Of a DNA stretch of 64,000 bases, positions 45,418-56,646 are shown one piece after another. The notes beneath the pieces are model-generated. The model did not search any database and was not told the origin of the DNA. It was given only the letters and a program-made list of their open reading frames with translations. Source of the stretch: Variovorax sp. 54 (GTDB lineage: Bacteria > Pseudomonadota > Gammaproteobacteria > Burkholderiales > Burkholderiaceae_C); contig NZ_PEFF01000001.1 of the NCBI RefSeq assembly GCF_002754375.1, forward strand, positions 5,473,501 through 5,537,500. Reading direction: 5' to 3'. Made by a program: the position numbers and the translations under genes. Each line of letters begins with the position of its first letter. Position 1 is the stretch's first letter.

Positions 45418-45437
45418 GGCATAGCATCGGCCATGCC
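45418..45437. promoter_or_regulatory. Candidate LysR-type binding site
   Basis: GGCAT-N10-ATGCC lies between the divergent LysR gene (start 45547) and the Rieske gene (start 45375). It has dyad symmetry in the range used by LysR-type activators, though the usual T-N11-A spacing is off by one. A second short dyad, GGCGG-TG-CCGCC, follows at 45443-45454. Confidence 0.35.
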
Positions 45438-45546
45438 CTTGTCGGCGGTGCCGCCTACCGTAGCGTGTCCGCCGCACCGATGAAAGCCCCATGCCAAGAC
45501 GCTCCTTTTCATTCCTGCAACGACGACTCCCACGGCGGTGGCATTC

Positions 45547-46554
45547 ATGAGCGCAGGGCGCATCGACCTCGCGCTGGTCGAGGCCTTCGTGCTCGTGATG
45601 AAGAGCGGCAGCCTCACCAAGGCCGAGAGCCTGTCGGGCGTCTCGAAGGCAACGCTGAGCCGGCAGCTCACGCGGCTGGAGGAACTGCTGGGCGCCCAGC
45701 TGCTGCTGCGCAGCTCGCGCCGCATCGCGCCCACGGAGGCCGGGCGTGCGTTCTTCGCACGCTGCGAGGGGCTGCTCGGCGAAGTGAGCGGCCGGCTGGA
45801 AACGGCGCGCACCGAGGTGCAGGAGCTCACGGGCGGGGTGTCGGGCCGGCTCACGCTGCTGTCCGACACGCAGTTCAGCACCTCCTTCGTCTGCCATGTG
45901 GTGCAGATCTTTCTCGAATCGCACCCGAACGTGCGCTGCCAGCTCGACGTGGCGAACGGCTTGCAGGCCCCGCAGATCGGCGAGGTCGATTGCTATGTCG
46001 GCTCGGCACCGCCCGACCTGCCGGACCTGGTCGCCAAGCTGCTGGGCCGGCTGGCCTACGGCCTGTACGCCAGCCCGCAGTACCTGGCGCGGCACGGCAC
46101 GCCGCAGACGCCCGAGGCGCTGGCGCAGCACCGGATGATCGCGATGCGCGAGCCGTCGGGCCCGCCGTCGCCGCTGCGGCTGGTATCGCAGCAGGCCTCG
46201 GGCCGCCATGTGGTGCGCACGGAGCCGGCCTTCGAGACCAACGACCACTGGGTGATGAAGACTTTCTGCATCGACGGCCTGGGCATTGCGCCGCTGCCGG
46301 TGTTCTTTGCCGGCCCCGAGGTGGCGCAGGGCGTGCTGGTGCCGGTGCTGCCGCAGTGGCCGCCGGAGGCGCGGCGGCTGTACTGTGCCTACCAGCGGCA
46401 GCGCTACATGGGGCAGAAGCTGCGCGCGTTCGTCGACCTCATGGCGCGCTGCGTGGCGGACATCGGCTCGTACAACCACTACGTGGGGTCGACCGCGGCG
46501 GTGTCCTCGTCAGCCTCTTCGGCGCGCCGGGCGCGGTCTGCAGCGCGACCATAA
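45547..46554 (+). CDS. LysR family transcriptional regulator of the demethylase cluster
   Basis: 335 residues. N-terminal winged helix ([28 protein letters not shown] split over the HTH) and a periplasmic-binding-like co-inducer domain ([20 protein letters not shown]). It is divergent from the Rieske/oxygenase/GST genes, the usual layout for a LysR activator of a catabolic operon. The ligand may be the oxygenase substrate. The C-terminus is a Ser/Ala/Arg-rich tail. The ATG at 45547 is preferred over 45538. Confidence 0.86.
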   Translation: MSAGRIDLALVEAFVLVMKSGSLTKAESLSGVSKATLSRQLTRLEELLGAQLLLRSSRRIAPTEAGRAFFARCEGLLGEVSGRLETARTEVQELTGGVSGRLTLLSDTQFSTSFVCHVVQIFLESHPNVRCQLDVANGLQAPQIGEVDCYVGSAPPDLPDLVAKLLGRLAYGLYASPQYLARHGTPQTPEALAQHRMIAMREPSGPPSPLRLVSQQASGRHVVRTEPAFETNDHWVMKTFCIDGLGIAPLPVFFAGPEVAQGVLVPVLPQWPPEARRLYCAYQRQRYMGQKLRAFVDLMARCVADIGSYNHYVGSTAAVSSSASSARRARSAARP

Positions 46555-46598
46555 TCGGCCTTCTTCCTGCATCCGTCTGCTTCTTTCACCGATCCATC

Positions 46599-47039
46599 AT
46601 GAAGAAAATCCTCGTTCTCAATGGCCCCAACCTCAACCTGCTCGGCACGCGCGAGCCCGAACAGTACGGTCGCGACACACTCGCCGACGTCGAACGCCTG
46701 TGCAAGGACACGGGCGCAAAACTCGGCGTGGAGATCGAATGCCGCCAGTCGAACCACGAAGGCGTGCTGATCGACTGGGTCCAGGAGGCGGGCCGCGAAG
46801 TGGCCGCCGGCAACATGCTGGGCGTGGTGATGAACCCGGGCGCCTACACCCACACGTCGATTGCGCTGCACGACGCCATCAAGGGGGCGAGCGTGCCGCT
46901 GATCGAGCTGCACATCTCGAACGTGCATGCGCGTGAGGAGTTTCGCCACCACTCGTACATCTCGCCTGCGGCGCGGGGGATCATCGTGGGGCTGGGGGTG
47001 AAAGGGTACACGCTGGCGATTGCTGCGCTGGTTCCTTGA
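46599..47039 (+). CDS. aroQ: 3-dehydroquinate dehydratase, type II
   Basis: 146 residues, full length. [21 protein letters not shown] carries the active-site Arg and Tyr, [11 protein letters not shown] and [12 protein letters not shown] bind substrate, and [20 protein letters not shown] carries the catalytic His. It makes 3-dehydroshikimate in the shikimate pathway. 44 bases after the LysR gene; probably separately transcribed. Confidence 0.96.
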   Translation: MKKILVLNGPNLNLLGTREPEQYGRDTLADVERLCKDTGAKLGVEIECRQSNHEGVLIDWVQEAGREVAAGNMLGVVMNPGAYTHTSIALHDAIKGASVPLIELHISNVHAREEFRHHSYISPAARGIIVGLGVKGYTLAIAALVP

Positions 47040-47049
47040 GGTTGTCTTC

Positions 47050-47194
47050 GGGGCGGCGTGCGCAGGACACCGGGTACTTCCCTCCGCGAATGTCCCCCGG
47101 CCTGCGGCCTCCTCCTTGATTTCGCTGCGGGAAGCACCCAGTGCCCTGCGCACGAGGGCACGCTTCGGGTGAACGGCTGATCGACAGCCGCCCC
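47050..47194. repeat. Long nested inverted repeat between convergent genes
   Basis: A 25-base left arm (47058-47082, GTGCGCAGG to CTTCCC) pairs with 47129-47153 with 3 mismatches, and an outer GGGGCGGC (47050-47057) pairs with GCCGCCCC (47187-47194). It lies between the stops of aroQ and spoVR and could terminate both. The sequence resembles an intergenic element repeated in Variovorax genomes as I remember them. Confidence 0.55.
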
Positions 47195-47207
47195 GTATCG
47201 CAGCGTC

Positions 47208-48785
47208 TCAGTAGGTCTGCTTCGGCGCTGCAGCCTTCCAGCTGCGGCTGACCCGGCCTGCGCTGTCGACGCTTTCCAGGTGCACGTCGAAGCCCCAGAG
47301 CCTTGCGACGTGCTTCAGCACTTCTTCGGCGTTGTCGTTCAGCGGCAGGTTGTTGCGCTGCGTGTGGCGCAGCGTGAGCGAGCGGTCGCCGCGCGTGGCC
47401 ACGCTCCAGACCTGGATGTCGGGCTCGCGGTTGCCGATGTCGTACTGGCGTGACAGCGATTCGCGCAGCGCCTGGTAGCCGCTGTCGTCGTGGATGGCCG
47501 ACACCTCGAGTTCCGATTCGCTCTGGAAATCGCGGATCGAGAACAGGCGGAAATCGCGCATCGTCTTCGGGCTCAGGAACTGGCCGACGAAGCTTTCGTC
47601 CTTGAAGTTGCGCATCGCGTAGTCGAGGGTCTTGACCCAGTCGGTGCCCGCGAAGTCGGGGAACCAGCGGCGGTCTTCTTCGGTCGGCTTTTCGCAGACG
47701 CGGCGCAGGTCGGTGAACATCTTGAAGCCCAGCGCATACGGGTTGATGCCGCTGTAGGCGCGGTGGCCCACGGGCGGCTGGAACACCACGCTGGTGTGCG
47801 AGCTGAGCCATTCCATCATGAAGCCGTCGTCCAGCTGGCCGCGGTCGTACATGGTGTTGAGCAGCGTGTAGTGCCAGAAGGTGGCCCAGCCTTCGTTCAT
47901 GACCTGGGTCTGGCGCTGCGGGTAGAAGTACTGCGCGATCTTGCGCACGATGCGCACCACCTCGCGCTGCCACGGCTCGAGCAGGGCGGCGTTCTTCTCG
48001 ACGAAATAGAGCAGGTTCTCCTGCGGCTCCGACGGAAAGCGGCGTGCGGATTCCGACTCGGCCGTCTGCTCGCTCTTGCGCGGCAGCGTGCGCCATAGGT
48101 CGTTCACCTGCTGCTGCATGTGGCGCTCGCGCTCGGTGCGCTGCGCGCTTTCTTGGGCCAGCGAGCGCTTCTGCGGGCGGCGGTAGCGGTCGACGCCGTA
48201 GTTCATCAGCGCGTGGCAGGAGTCGAGCAGGTCTTCCACGGCATCGAGGCCGTGGCGCTCTTCGCATTCGGCAATGTAGTGCCGCGCGTAGACGAGGTAG
48301 TCGATGATCGACGACGCATCGGTCCACATGCGGAACAGGTAGTTGCCCTTGAAGAAGCTGTTGTGCCCGTAGGCCGCATGGGCGATCACCAGGGCCTGCA
48401 TGGCCATGGTGTTTTCTTCCATGAGGTAGGCAATGCACGGATCGGAGTTGATGACGATCTCGTAGGCCAGCCCCATGTGGCCGCGCTTGTAGTTCTTCTC
48501 GGTAGAGATGAACTGCTTGCCGTACGACCAGTGCCTGTAGATCATGGGCATGCCCACGCTGGCGTAGGCGTCCATCATCTGCTCGGCCGTGATCACCTCG
48601 AGCTGGTTCGGGTAGGTGTCCAGGCCGAAGCTCCTGGCCGTCTTGGCGATCTCGGTGTGGTACGTCTCGATGAGCTCGAAGGTCCAGTCGGACGGGCTGG
48701 GCAGGCGCTCCAGGCGGGAGGTGGGGAGGTCGGTGCTGCGCGGCAGGACGGGGGCACCGGGAGGGCGTTCGGTGGTGGTGATCAT
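47208..48785 (-). CDS. SpoVR family protein (YcgB-like)
   Basis: 525 residues. Family features: WTFELIETYHTEIAKTARSFGLDTYPNQLEV at the N-terminus, the HWSYGK and YEIVINSDPCIAYLMEENT segments and the MNEGWATFWHYTLLNTMYDRG motif. The histidines and glutamates suggest a metal site, but no reaction is proven. It is always found with a PrkA-type kinase and a YeaH protein, as here (ATGA overlap with yeaH). Part of a stationary-phase or nitrogen-stress module. Confidence 0.92.
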   Translation of the reverse strand: MITTTERPPGAPVLPRSTDLPTSRLERLPSPSDWTFELIETYHTEIAKTARSFGLDTYPNQLEVITAEQMMDAYASVGMPMIYRHWSYGKQFISTEKNYKRGHMGLAYEIVINSDPCIAYLMEENTMAMQALVIAHAAYGHNSFFKGNYLFRMWTDASSIIDYLVYARHYIAECEERHGLDAVEDLLDSCHALMNYGVDRYRRPQKRSLAQESAQRTERERHMQQQVNDLWRTLPRKSEQTAESESARRFPSEPQENLLYFVEKNAALLEPWQREVVRIVRKIAQYFYPQRQTQVMNEGWATFWHYTLLNTMYDRGQLDDGFMMEWLSSHTSVVFQPPVGHRAYSGINPYALGFKMFTDLRRVCEKPTEEDRRWFPDFAGTDWVKTLDYAMRNFKDESFVGQFLSPKTMRDFRLFSIRDFQSESELEVSAIHDDSGYQALRESLSRQYDIGNREPDIQVWSVATRGDRSLTLRHTQRNNLPLNDNAEEVLKHVARLWGFDVHLESVDSAGRVSRSWKAAAPKQTY

Positions 48786-50074
48786 GCGGGCACCCCTTCC
48801 TTCTTGAACAGGTCGCGGAACACCGGGTAGATGTCTTGTGCGTCCGACACCTTGCGCATGGCGAAGTTGGGCGCCACGCCTTCGAGTTGCTGGTACTCCT
48901 GCCACAGGTTCTGTTCGGTCTCGGCCACCTGCACGTAGGCGTAGTAGCGCACCACGGGCAGGATGTTGTCGACCAGCAGTTCGCGGCAGCGTCCGCTGTC
49001 CTGGTGCCAGTTGTCGCCGTCGCTGGCCTGGGCGCCGTACACGTTCCATTCGCCGCTGGCGTAGCGGGCCTTGACGATCTCGTCCATGAGCACCAGCGCG
49101 CTCGACACCACGGTGCCGCCGGTTTCGGTGGCGTGGAAGAACTCTTCCTCGGTCACCTCTTGCGCCTGCGTGTGGTGGCGCAAAAACACGAGGTCGATGC
49201 GTTCGTAGTGCCGCGTGAGAAACAGGTACAGCAGCATGAAGAAGCGCTTGGCCATGTCCTTGCGCGCCTCGTCCATCGAGCCCGACACGTCCATGAGGCA
49301 GAACATCACGGCTTTGGCGCTGGGCACGGGCGTCTTCACGCGGTTGCGGTAGCGCAGGTCGATCGGGTCGATGTAGGGCACGTGCCGCATGGTGCGGCGC
49401 AGTTCGGCGATGAGGTCCTCCGTCTCGCGGATTTCCTTCTGGATCAGCGCGGTCTCGGCCTGCGGATGCGCTTTCAGGACCAGGAGGTGCGCCTCCAGGC
49501 GCTTGAGCTCCTTGCGCGGTTCGCCGCCGAGCGCAATGCGCCGCGCGAGTGCGCCCCGCATCGAGCGCACCACGTGCAGGTTGTTGGGCGAGCCGTCGCT
49601 GGTGAAGCCGGCGCGGTGGCTCTTCCACTCGGGCACTTCGGCGATCTGGGTGCGGATGAGGTGCGGCAGCGCGAGGTCGTCGAAGAAGACGCGCATGAAC
49701 TCCTCGCGCGTGAGGCGGAAAACGAAGTCGTCCTCGCCTTCGCCGCTGTCGCTGGCCTCGCCGCTGCCCGAGCCCCCGCCACCCTGGCCCTCGGGGCGCG
49801 CGATGCGGTCGCCCTTGAGGTATTCCTGGTTGCCGGGGTGCACATACTCGCGGTCGCCGCCGCGCGCATGGCCGAACACCGGTTCGGAGACATCGTGGCG
49901 CGGCAGGGTCACGTCTTCGCCTTGCTCCAGTTCGCGGATGTTGCGCCCGCTGACCGCGCGCCGCACCGCCTCCTGGATCTGCCCCTTGTAGCGCCGAAGA
50001 AAGCGCTCGCGGTTGCCGATGGACTTGTTCTTGCCCGAGAGCCGACGGTCGATGATCTGCTGCAGGATGGCCAC
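48782..50074 (-). CDS. yeaH: YeaH/YhbH family protein (DUF444)
   Basis: 430 residues. N-terminal basic region (NRERFLRRYKGQIQEAVRRA), a Gly/Ser-rich acidic linker (about residues 95-115), and a C-terminal von Willebrand A-like domain with a MIDAS-type DVSGSMD motif. Partner of the PrkA kinase in E. coli (YeaG/YeaH). Located 81 bases after prkA and overlapping spoVR. Confidence 0.92.
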   Translation of the reverse strand: MAILQQIIDRRLSGKNKSIGNRERFLRRYKGQIQEAVRRAVSGRNIRELEQGEDVTLPRHDVSEPVFGHARGGDREYVHPGNQEYLKGDRIARPEGQGGGGSGSGEASDSGEGEDDFVFRLTREEFMRVFFDDLALPHLIRTQIAEVPEWKSHRAGFTSDGSPNNLHVVRSMRGALARRIALGGEPRKELKRLEAHLLVLKAHPQAETALIQKEIRETEDLIAELRRTMRHVPYIDPIDLRYRNRVKTPVPSAKAVMFCLMDVSGSMDEARKDMAKRFFMLLYLFLTRHYERIDLVFLRHHTQAQEVTEEEFFHATETGGTVVSSALVLMDEIVKARYASGEWNVYGAQASDGDNWHQDSGRCRELLVDNILPVVRYYAYVQVAETEQNLWQEYQQLEGVAPNFAMRKVSDAQDIYPVFRDLFKKEGVPA

Positions 50075-50155
50075 GATGTTTTCAAAGCTCCTTGCAAAAC
50101 GGTGGGCGGTGCACTGGTTAGGTCCGTTGCACGCGCCCGTTGTTCCCGCTGTCCG

Positions 50156-52078
50156 CTATGAACTCTTGCGCACGCGCAGGTACCACTCGCAGAGCAGTCG
50201 CACCTGCTTGGCCGTGTAGCCCTTCTCGACCATGCGGGTCACGAAGTCTTCGTGCTTCTTCTGCTCGTCGGCGCTGCTCTTGGTGTTGAAACTGATCACC
50301 GGCAGCAGCTCTTCGGTGTTGGAGAACATCTTCTTCTCGATCACCGCGCGCAGCTTTTCGTAGCTGGTCCACGCCGGGTTGCGCCCCGCGTTGCCGGCCC
50401 GTGCGCGCAGCACGAAGTTGACGATCTCGTTGCGGAAGTCCTTCGGGTTGCCGATGCCGGCGGGCCGCTCGATCTTCTCGAGTTCGCCGTTGAGCGAGGC
50501 CCGGTCGAACACTTCGCCGGTGTCCACGTCGCGGAACTCCTGGTCCTGGATCCAGTAGTCGGCGTAGGTCACGTAGCGGTCGAAGATGTTCTGGCCGTAC
50601 TCGCTGTAGCTCTCCAGGTAGGCAGTCTGGATTTCCTTGCCGATGAACTCGGCATAGCGCGGCGCCAGCAGCTCCTTGATGTAGCTGATGTACTTCTGCT
50701 CGGTTTCCGGCGGAAACTGCTCGCGCTCGATCTGCTGCTCGAGCACATACATCAGGTGCACCGGGTTGGCGGCCACCTCGGTGCTGTCGAAGTTGAACAC
50801 CTTGGAGATGATCTTGAAGGCGAAGCGCGTCGACACACCGCTCATGCCCTCGTCGACGCCTGCGTAGTCGCGGTACTCCTGGATCGACTTGGCCTTGGGA
50901 TCGGTGTCCTTCAGGTTCTCGCCGTCGTAGACCTGCATCTTGCTGAAGGTGCTGGAGTTCTCGGGCTCCTTCAGGCGCGTGAGCACCGACAGTTGCGCCA
51001 TCATGCGCAAGGTGCCGGGCGCGCACGGGGCCTTGGCCAGCGAGGAGTTGCGCACGAGCTTCTCGTAGATCTTGATCTCTTCGGAGGCACGCAGGCAGTA
51101 CGGCACCTTGACGATGTAGATCCGGTCGAGGAAAGCCTCGTTGTTCTTGTTGTTGCGGAACGCCTTCCACTCGCTCTCGTTGCTGTGGGCCAGCACGATG
51201 CCGTCGAAGGGAATGGCGCCGAAGCCTTCGGTGCCCTTGAAGTTGCTTTCCTGCGTGGCCGTGAGCAGCGGGTGCAGCACCTTGATGGGCGCCTTGAACA
51301 TTTCCACGAACTCGAGCAGGCCCTGGTTGGCCAGGCACAGGCCGCCGGAGTAGGCGTAGGCGTCCGGGTCGTCCTGGGCGTAGGTTTCGAGCTTGCGGAT
51401 GTCGACCTTGCCGACCAGCGAAGAGATGTCCTGGTTGTTCTCGTCGCCCGGTTCGGTCTTGGCGACCGCGATCTGGCGCAGCACCGAGGGGTAGCGCTTG
51501 ACCACCTTGAACTGGCGGATGTCGCCGCCGTACTCCTCGAGCCGCTTCACGGCCCAGGGCGACAGGATGCGGTTCAGGTAGCGCACGGGGATGCCGAACT
51601 CTTTTTCGAGGATCTCGCCGTCTTCGAGGGTGTCGAACAGCCCCAGGGGCGATTCGTTCACCGGGGAGCCGTGGATCGCATAGAAGGGCACGTGCTCCAT
51701 GAGCTGCTTCAGGCGCTCGGCGATCGAACTCTTGCCGCCGCCGACGGGGCCCAGCAGGTAAAGGATTTGCTTCTTTTCTTCCAGGCCCTGCGCGGCGTGG
51801 CGGAAATAGGACACCACCTGCTCGATGGCATCTTCCATGCCATAGAACTCCTTGAACGCCGGATAGATCTTGATGACCTTGTTCGCGAAGATCCGCGAAA
51901 GACGGGGGTCATTGCGGGTATCTACCAGTTCCGGCTCGCCAATGGCCTGAAGCATTCGTTCGGAGGCCGTTGCATATGCCGTCGGATCGCGTTTGCAGAT
52001 ATCCAGATAATCCTGCAGCGAGAGAACTTCCTCGCGGGTGCGTTCGTAGCGGGCTGCAAAGTTGCTGATCACGTCCAT
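50156..52078 (-). CDS. prkA: PrkA family serine protein kinase (YeaG-like)
   Basis: 640 residues. An AAA-type N-terminal domain with Walker A LLGPVGGGKSSIAERL (about residues 108-122) is followed by the PrkA C-terminal kinase-like domain. Homologues phosphorylate proteins during nutrient stress or sporulation and may also act as AAA proteases. First gene of prkA-yeaH-spoVR. AAGGAGG ahead of the ATG is strong and sits just behind a CGGGG/CCCCG hairpin (52100-52116) in the leader, which could affect translation. Confidence 0.94.
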   Translation of the reverse strand: MDVISNFAARYERTREEVLSLQDYLDICKRDPTAYATASERMLQAIGEPELVDTRNDPRLSRIFANKVIKIYPAFKEFYGMEDAIEQVVSYFRHAAQGLEEKKQILYLLGPVGGGKSSIAERLKQLMEHVPFYAIHGSPVNESPLGLFDTLEDGEILEKEFGIPVRYLNRILSPWAVKRLEEYGGDIRQFKVVKRYPSVLRQIAVAKTEPGDENNQDISSLVGKVDIRKLETYAQDDPDAYAYSGGLCLANQGLLEFVEMFKAPIKVLHPLLTATQESNFKGTEGFGAIPFDGIVLAHSNESEWKAFRNNKNNEAFLDRIYIVKVPYCLRASEEIKIYEKLVRNSSLAKAPCAPGTLRMMAQLSVLTRLKEPENSSTFSKMQVYDGENLKDTDPKAKSIQEYRDYAGVDEGMSGVSTRFAFKIISKVFNFDSTEVAANPVHLMYVLEQQIEREQFPPETEQKYISYIKELLAPRYAEFIGKEIQTAYLESYSEYGQNIFDRYVTYADYWIQDQEFRDVDTGEVFDRASLNGELEKIERPAGIGNPKDFRNEIVNFVLRARAGNAGRNPAWTSYEKLRAVIEKKMFSNTEELLPVISFNTKSSADEQKKHEDFVTRMVEKGYTAKQVRLLCEWYLRVRKSS

Positions 52079-52230
52079 GGTCGCGCCTCCTTAGGTCGGC
52101 GGGGCTTTTGACCCCGATGCCTACAGCCAGAGACTGCGTCGCTCCTCTTGGAAGAGGGGCCCCGCCCATGGCCGTATGCCGTGGAAAACTCCCTTACACA
52201 CTATCTACACAATCGGTTCAATCAGCATAA

Positions 52231-52247
52231 AGCAAAGAAAGAACCAG
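52231..52247 (-). promoter_or_regulatory. Possible sigma-54 promoter of prkA
   Basis: On the minus strand the sequence reads CTGG-TTCTTTC-TTTGCT, giving GG-N10-GC with TTTGCT at -12, but CACG after GG is missing. A transcript start near 52220 would give a leader of about 140 bases. In E. coli, yeaGH is a known NtrC/sigma-54 target, which supports the guess. Confidence 0.4.
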
Positions 52248-52426
52248 GCAAATGTTTTATTTATTCTGAACCCCTCTGCCGAGTAAAGTTCCTCGGAAAA
52301 CAAGGAACTTCTATTCGCGTTTCTGCTAAATTGAAAAGCTCGCCCTCGCGTAATTGTCCCCGGATGAAATGACTATGCCGAATGGCTATCGTCCTCATTG
52401 CAATTCTCCGGCGAACAGGTTTCCTA

Positions 52427-52444
52427 ATTGAACCCGGGTTCAAT
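52427..52444. promoter_or_regulatory. Perfect 18-base palindrome upstream of prkA
   Basis: ATTGAACCCGGGTTCAAT has no central spacer and lies about 190 bases upstream of the sigma-54-like element, within the range of enhancer-binding-protein sites. No T-run follows, so it is not a terminator. The binding protein is unknown. Confidence 0.5.
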
Positions 52445-52733
52445 AAAGCCGATGCCTTTCATCAATAACGCACGACCTGTCGTTTGGTTTATTGCATATC
52501 CAAAAAAAGATTAAAGCAATCCCCGCGCCACTTCCGCGGCGGGTGGCTGGCGCATGCAAACGTGGGAAGACAACGCGGGCGCCGGTCGGCGGTGTTCCGC
52601 AACGGTGCGGGGAGCACCGTTCGCGTGCCTGGCGCGCCGCCGGAGGGCGGAGGCGGCCGAAAGAGGGCACGCAGCGGGCCGACAGGGCGTCGGCCCGGCG
52701 CTGACGAGCGTCGTCAGCGCGTCAGCAGCAACA

Positions 52734-53873
52734 TCAGCTGAAGAATTCCTTGGCCTTGTCGAACCAGCCCTTGTCGGTCGGGCTGTGCTTCTCGCCGCCC
52801 TTCTTGAGCGATTCGTCGAGTTCCTTGAGCAGCTTGCGCTGGTGCTCGGTGAGCTTCACCGGCGTTTCCACGCGCACGTGGCAGTACAGGTCGCCCGGAT
52901 AGCTCGAACGCACGCCCTTGATGCCCTTGCCGCGCAGGCGGAACTGCTTGCCGCTCTGGGTGCCGTCGGGAATGTCGATGGCGGCCGCGCCCTTGAGCGT
53001 CGGCACGTTGATCTCGCCGCCGAGCGCCGCGGTGGTGACGCTCACGGGCACGACGCAGTGCAGGTCGTCGCCGTCGCGCTCGAACAGGTCGTGCTTCTTG
53101 AGGCGGATCTCGATGTACAGGTCGCCGGGCGGCCCGCCGTTGGTGCCGGGCTCGCCGTTGCCGGTGCTGCGGATGCGCATGCCGTCGTCGATGCCGGCCG
53201 GAATCTTCACCTCGAGCGTCTTGTTGTTCTTGATCTTGCCCTGGCCGTGGCACACGGTGCACGGGTCGGGAACGATCTTGCCGCTGCCGTGGCAGGTCGG
53301 GCAGGTCTGCTGCACGCTGAAGAAGCCCTGGCGCATCTGCACGGCGCCCGCGCCGTGGCAGGTGGTGCAGGTGATGGGCTTGGTGCCGGGCTTGGCGCCG
53401 GAGCCGTGGCAGGTGCCGCAGTCGTCCCAGCTCGGGATGCGGATCTGGGCGTCCTTGCCTTCAGCCGCTTCCTCGAGCGTGACCTCCATGGCGTAGCTCA
53501 GGTCGCTGCCGCGGAACACCTGGCGTCCGCTGCTGGTGCGGCCACGGCCGCCACCGCCGAACACGTCGCCGAAGATGTCGCCGAAGGCTTCCGCGAAGCC
53601 GCCGAAGCCTTCCGCGCCCGGACCGCCGCGCATGTTGGGGTCGACGCCGGCGTGGCCGTACTGGTCGTAGGCGGCGCGCTTCTGGCCGTCCGACAGCATC
53701 TCGTAGGCTTCCTTCACCTCCTTGAACTTGGCCTCGGCGTCCTTGCTGGTGTCGCCGTGGTTGCGGTCGGGGTGGTGCTTCATCGCAAGCTTGCGATAAG
53801 CCTTCTTGATTTCGTCCTCGTTGGCGTTCTTGGGAACGCCGAGGGTTTCGTAGTAGTCGCGTTTGGTGGCCAT
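52734..53873 (-). CDS. dnaJ: Chaperone DnaJ (Hsp40)
   Basis: 379 residues, full length. J-domain with HPD at residues 34-36, Gly/Phe-rich region (about 75-112), four CxxCxGxG zinc repeats ([32 protein letters not shown]) and the C-terminal substrate domain. It delivers unfolded clients to DnaK and stimulates its ATPase. 100 bases after dnaK, behind a hairpin that may reduce read-through. Confidence 0.98.
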   Translation of the reverse strand: MATKRDYYETLGVPKNANEDEIKKAYRKLAMKHHPDRNHGDTSKDAEAKFKEVKEAYEMLSDGQKRAAYDQYGHAGVDPNMRGGPGAEGFGGFAEAFGDIFGDVFGGGGRGRTSSGRQVFRGSDLSYAMEVTLEEAAEGKDAQIRIPSWDDCGTCHGSGAKPGTKPITCTTCHGAGAVQMRQGFFSVQQTCPTCHGSGKIVPDPCTVCHGQGKIKNNKTLEVKIPAGIDDGMRIRSTGNGEPGTNGGPPGDLYIEIRLKKHDLFERDGDDLHCVVPVSVTTAALGGEINVPTLKGAAAIDIPDGTQSGKQFRLRGKGIKGVRSSYPGDLYCHVRVETPVKLTEHQRKLLKELDESLKKGGEKHSPTDKGWFDKAKEFFS

Positions 53874-53922
53874 GGCAGCAGATTCGGTCGGGCGGCGGGA
53901 ACTCGGGGAACTGGAAGCGAGA

Positions 53923-53956
53923 AAGGCTGGAGCACCTGTTCAGGTGTTCCAGCCTT
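53923..53956 (-). terminator. Hairpin between dnaK and dnaJ, attenuator or terminator
   Basis: Arms AAGGCTGGA (53923-53931) with CACCTG (53933-53938) pair with CAGGTG and TCCAGCCTT across a TT loop, with one mismatch in 16 pairs. On the transcribed strand it ends in CCTTTCTC, a short U-rich run. It would lower dnaJ relative to dnaK and may mark an RNA processing site. Confidence 0.6.
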
Positions 53957-53973
53957 GCATGAAGGGCAGGGGA

Positions 53974-55914
<1,941 letters not shown>

Positions 55915-55956
55915 GTTCTTACTCCTGAAATTCGGAAAAATATGTTGTTATGAACT

Positions 55957-55965
55957 TGTGGATAA
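55957..55965 (-). promoter_or_regulatory. Perfect DnaA box in the grpE-dnaK gap
   Basis: TTATCCACA on the minus strand equals the strongest DnaA box consensus. It is single and lies 43 bases upstream of the dnaK start. It may be chance, or may couple chaperone expression to DnaA. Confidence 0.35.
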
Positions 55966-56028
55966 CCCGGCGTGATTCAAGGGATGACGCGGGGATTTCC
56001 TGTGGGAATCTTGTGGGCCGATGCCGTC

Positions 56029-56601
56029 TTACTTGGGCGCGGCCACGGTGACCAGCGCCGGGCGCAGCACGCGCTCGTTGATGGTGTAGCCCTTCTGCAG
56101 GACGCTCACCACGGTGTTGGCGTCCTGGTCGGCGGGCACCATCGAGATGGCTTGGTGCAGGTGCGGGTCGAACTTGTCGCCGGCGGCGGGGGCCACTTCG
56201 ATCACCTTGTTGCGTTCGAGCGCGCTCTTGAGCTGGCGCAGCGTGGCTTCGGCGCCTTCGCGGATTTGCTCGGGCGTGGCGTCCTTGATGGCGAGGCCGG
56301 CTTCGAGGCTGTCGGTCACCGGCAGCAGGCTCTCGGCAAAGGCCTCGACCGCGAACTTGCGGGCCTTGGTGATCTCGTCGTCGGCGCGGCGGCGGGCGTT
56401 CTGCACGTCGGCTTGCGCGCGCAGGTACTGGTCGGCCAGTTCGACGTTCTTGGCCTGCAGGGCAGTCAGCTCGCCTTGTGCCACGGCCAGGGCGTCGAGC
56501 GCCTCGGCTTCGTTGGCGGCGTGCGCGGCCTCCAGTTCTTCGGGACTGGGCTCGCCTTGCAGCATTTGAGAATTCTGTGCGGATTGTTGCGGGTCAGACA
56601 T
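56029..56601 (-). CDS. grpE: Nucleotide exchange factor GrpE
   Basis: 190 residues. A Gln/Glu-rich N-terminus, long coiled-coil helix ([31 protein letters not shown] split over heptads) and the C-terminal beta domain ([43 protein letters not shown]) fit GrpE. It releases ADP from DnaK. First gene of grpE-dnaK-dnaJ, with a heat-shock promoter upstream. Confidence 0.97.
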   Translation of the reverse strand: MSDPQQSAQNSQMLQGEPSPEELEAAHAANEAEALDALAVAQGELTALQAKNVELADQYLRAQADVQNARRRADDEITKARKFAVEAFAESLLPVTDSLEAGLAIKDATPEQIREGAEATLRQLKSALERNKVIEVAPAAGDKFDPHLHQAISMVPADQDANTVVSVLQKGYTINERVLRPALVTVAAPK

Positions 56602-56646
56602 TTTTCAAAGAACCGGCGTGCGCCGGAAAACAAACACAGCCAGCCA

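Larger units (their letters stand above)
52079..52733. other. Long intergenic region with AT-rich core; prkA leader
   Basis: 655 bases without a convincing gene. About 52175-52530 is far richer in A and T than the rest of the window. It contains a sigma-54-like element (52231-52247), a hairpin AAGTTCCT/AGGAACTT (52286-52310), and the 18-base palindrome at 52427-52444. Short open frames here have no ribosome site or family resemblance. The part beyond 52545 returns to high GC and leads into the 3' end of dnaJ; I see nothing specific there. Confidence 0.6.

Noticed and set aside
52148..52372. 74-residue plus-strand frame in the AT-rich leader
   Set aside because: No ribosome site, no recognisable family, and it crosses the likely prkA promoter.
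52427..52444. Palindrome as a terminator for dnaJ
   Set aside because: dnaJ ends at 52734, nearly 300 bases away; the palindrome has no loop and no T-run.
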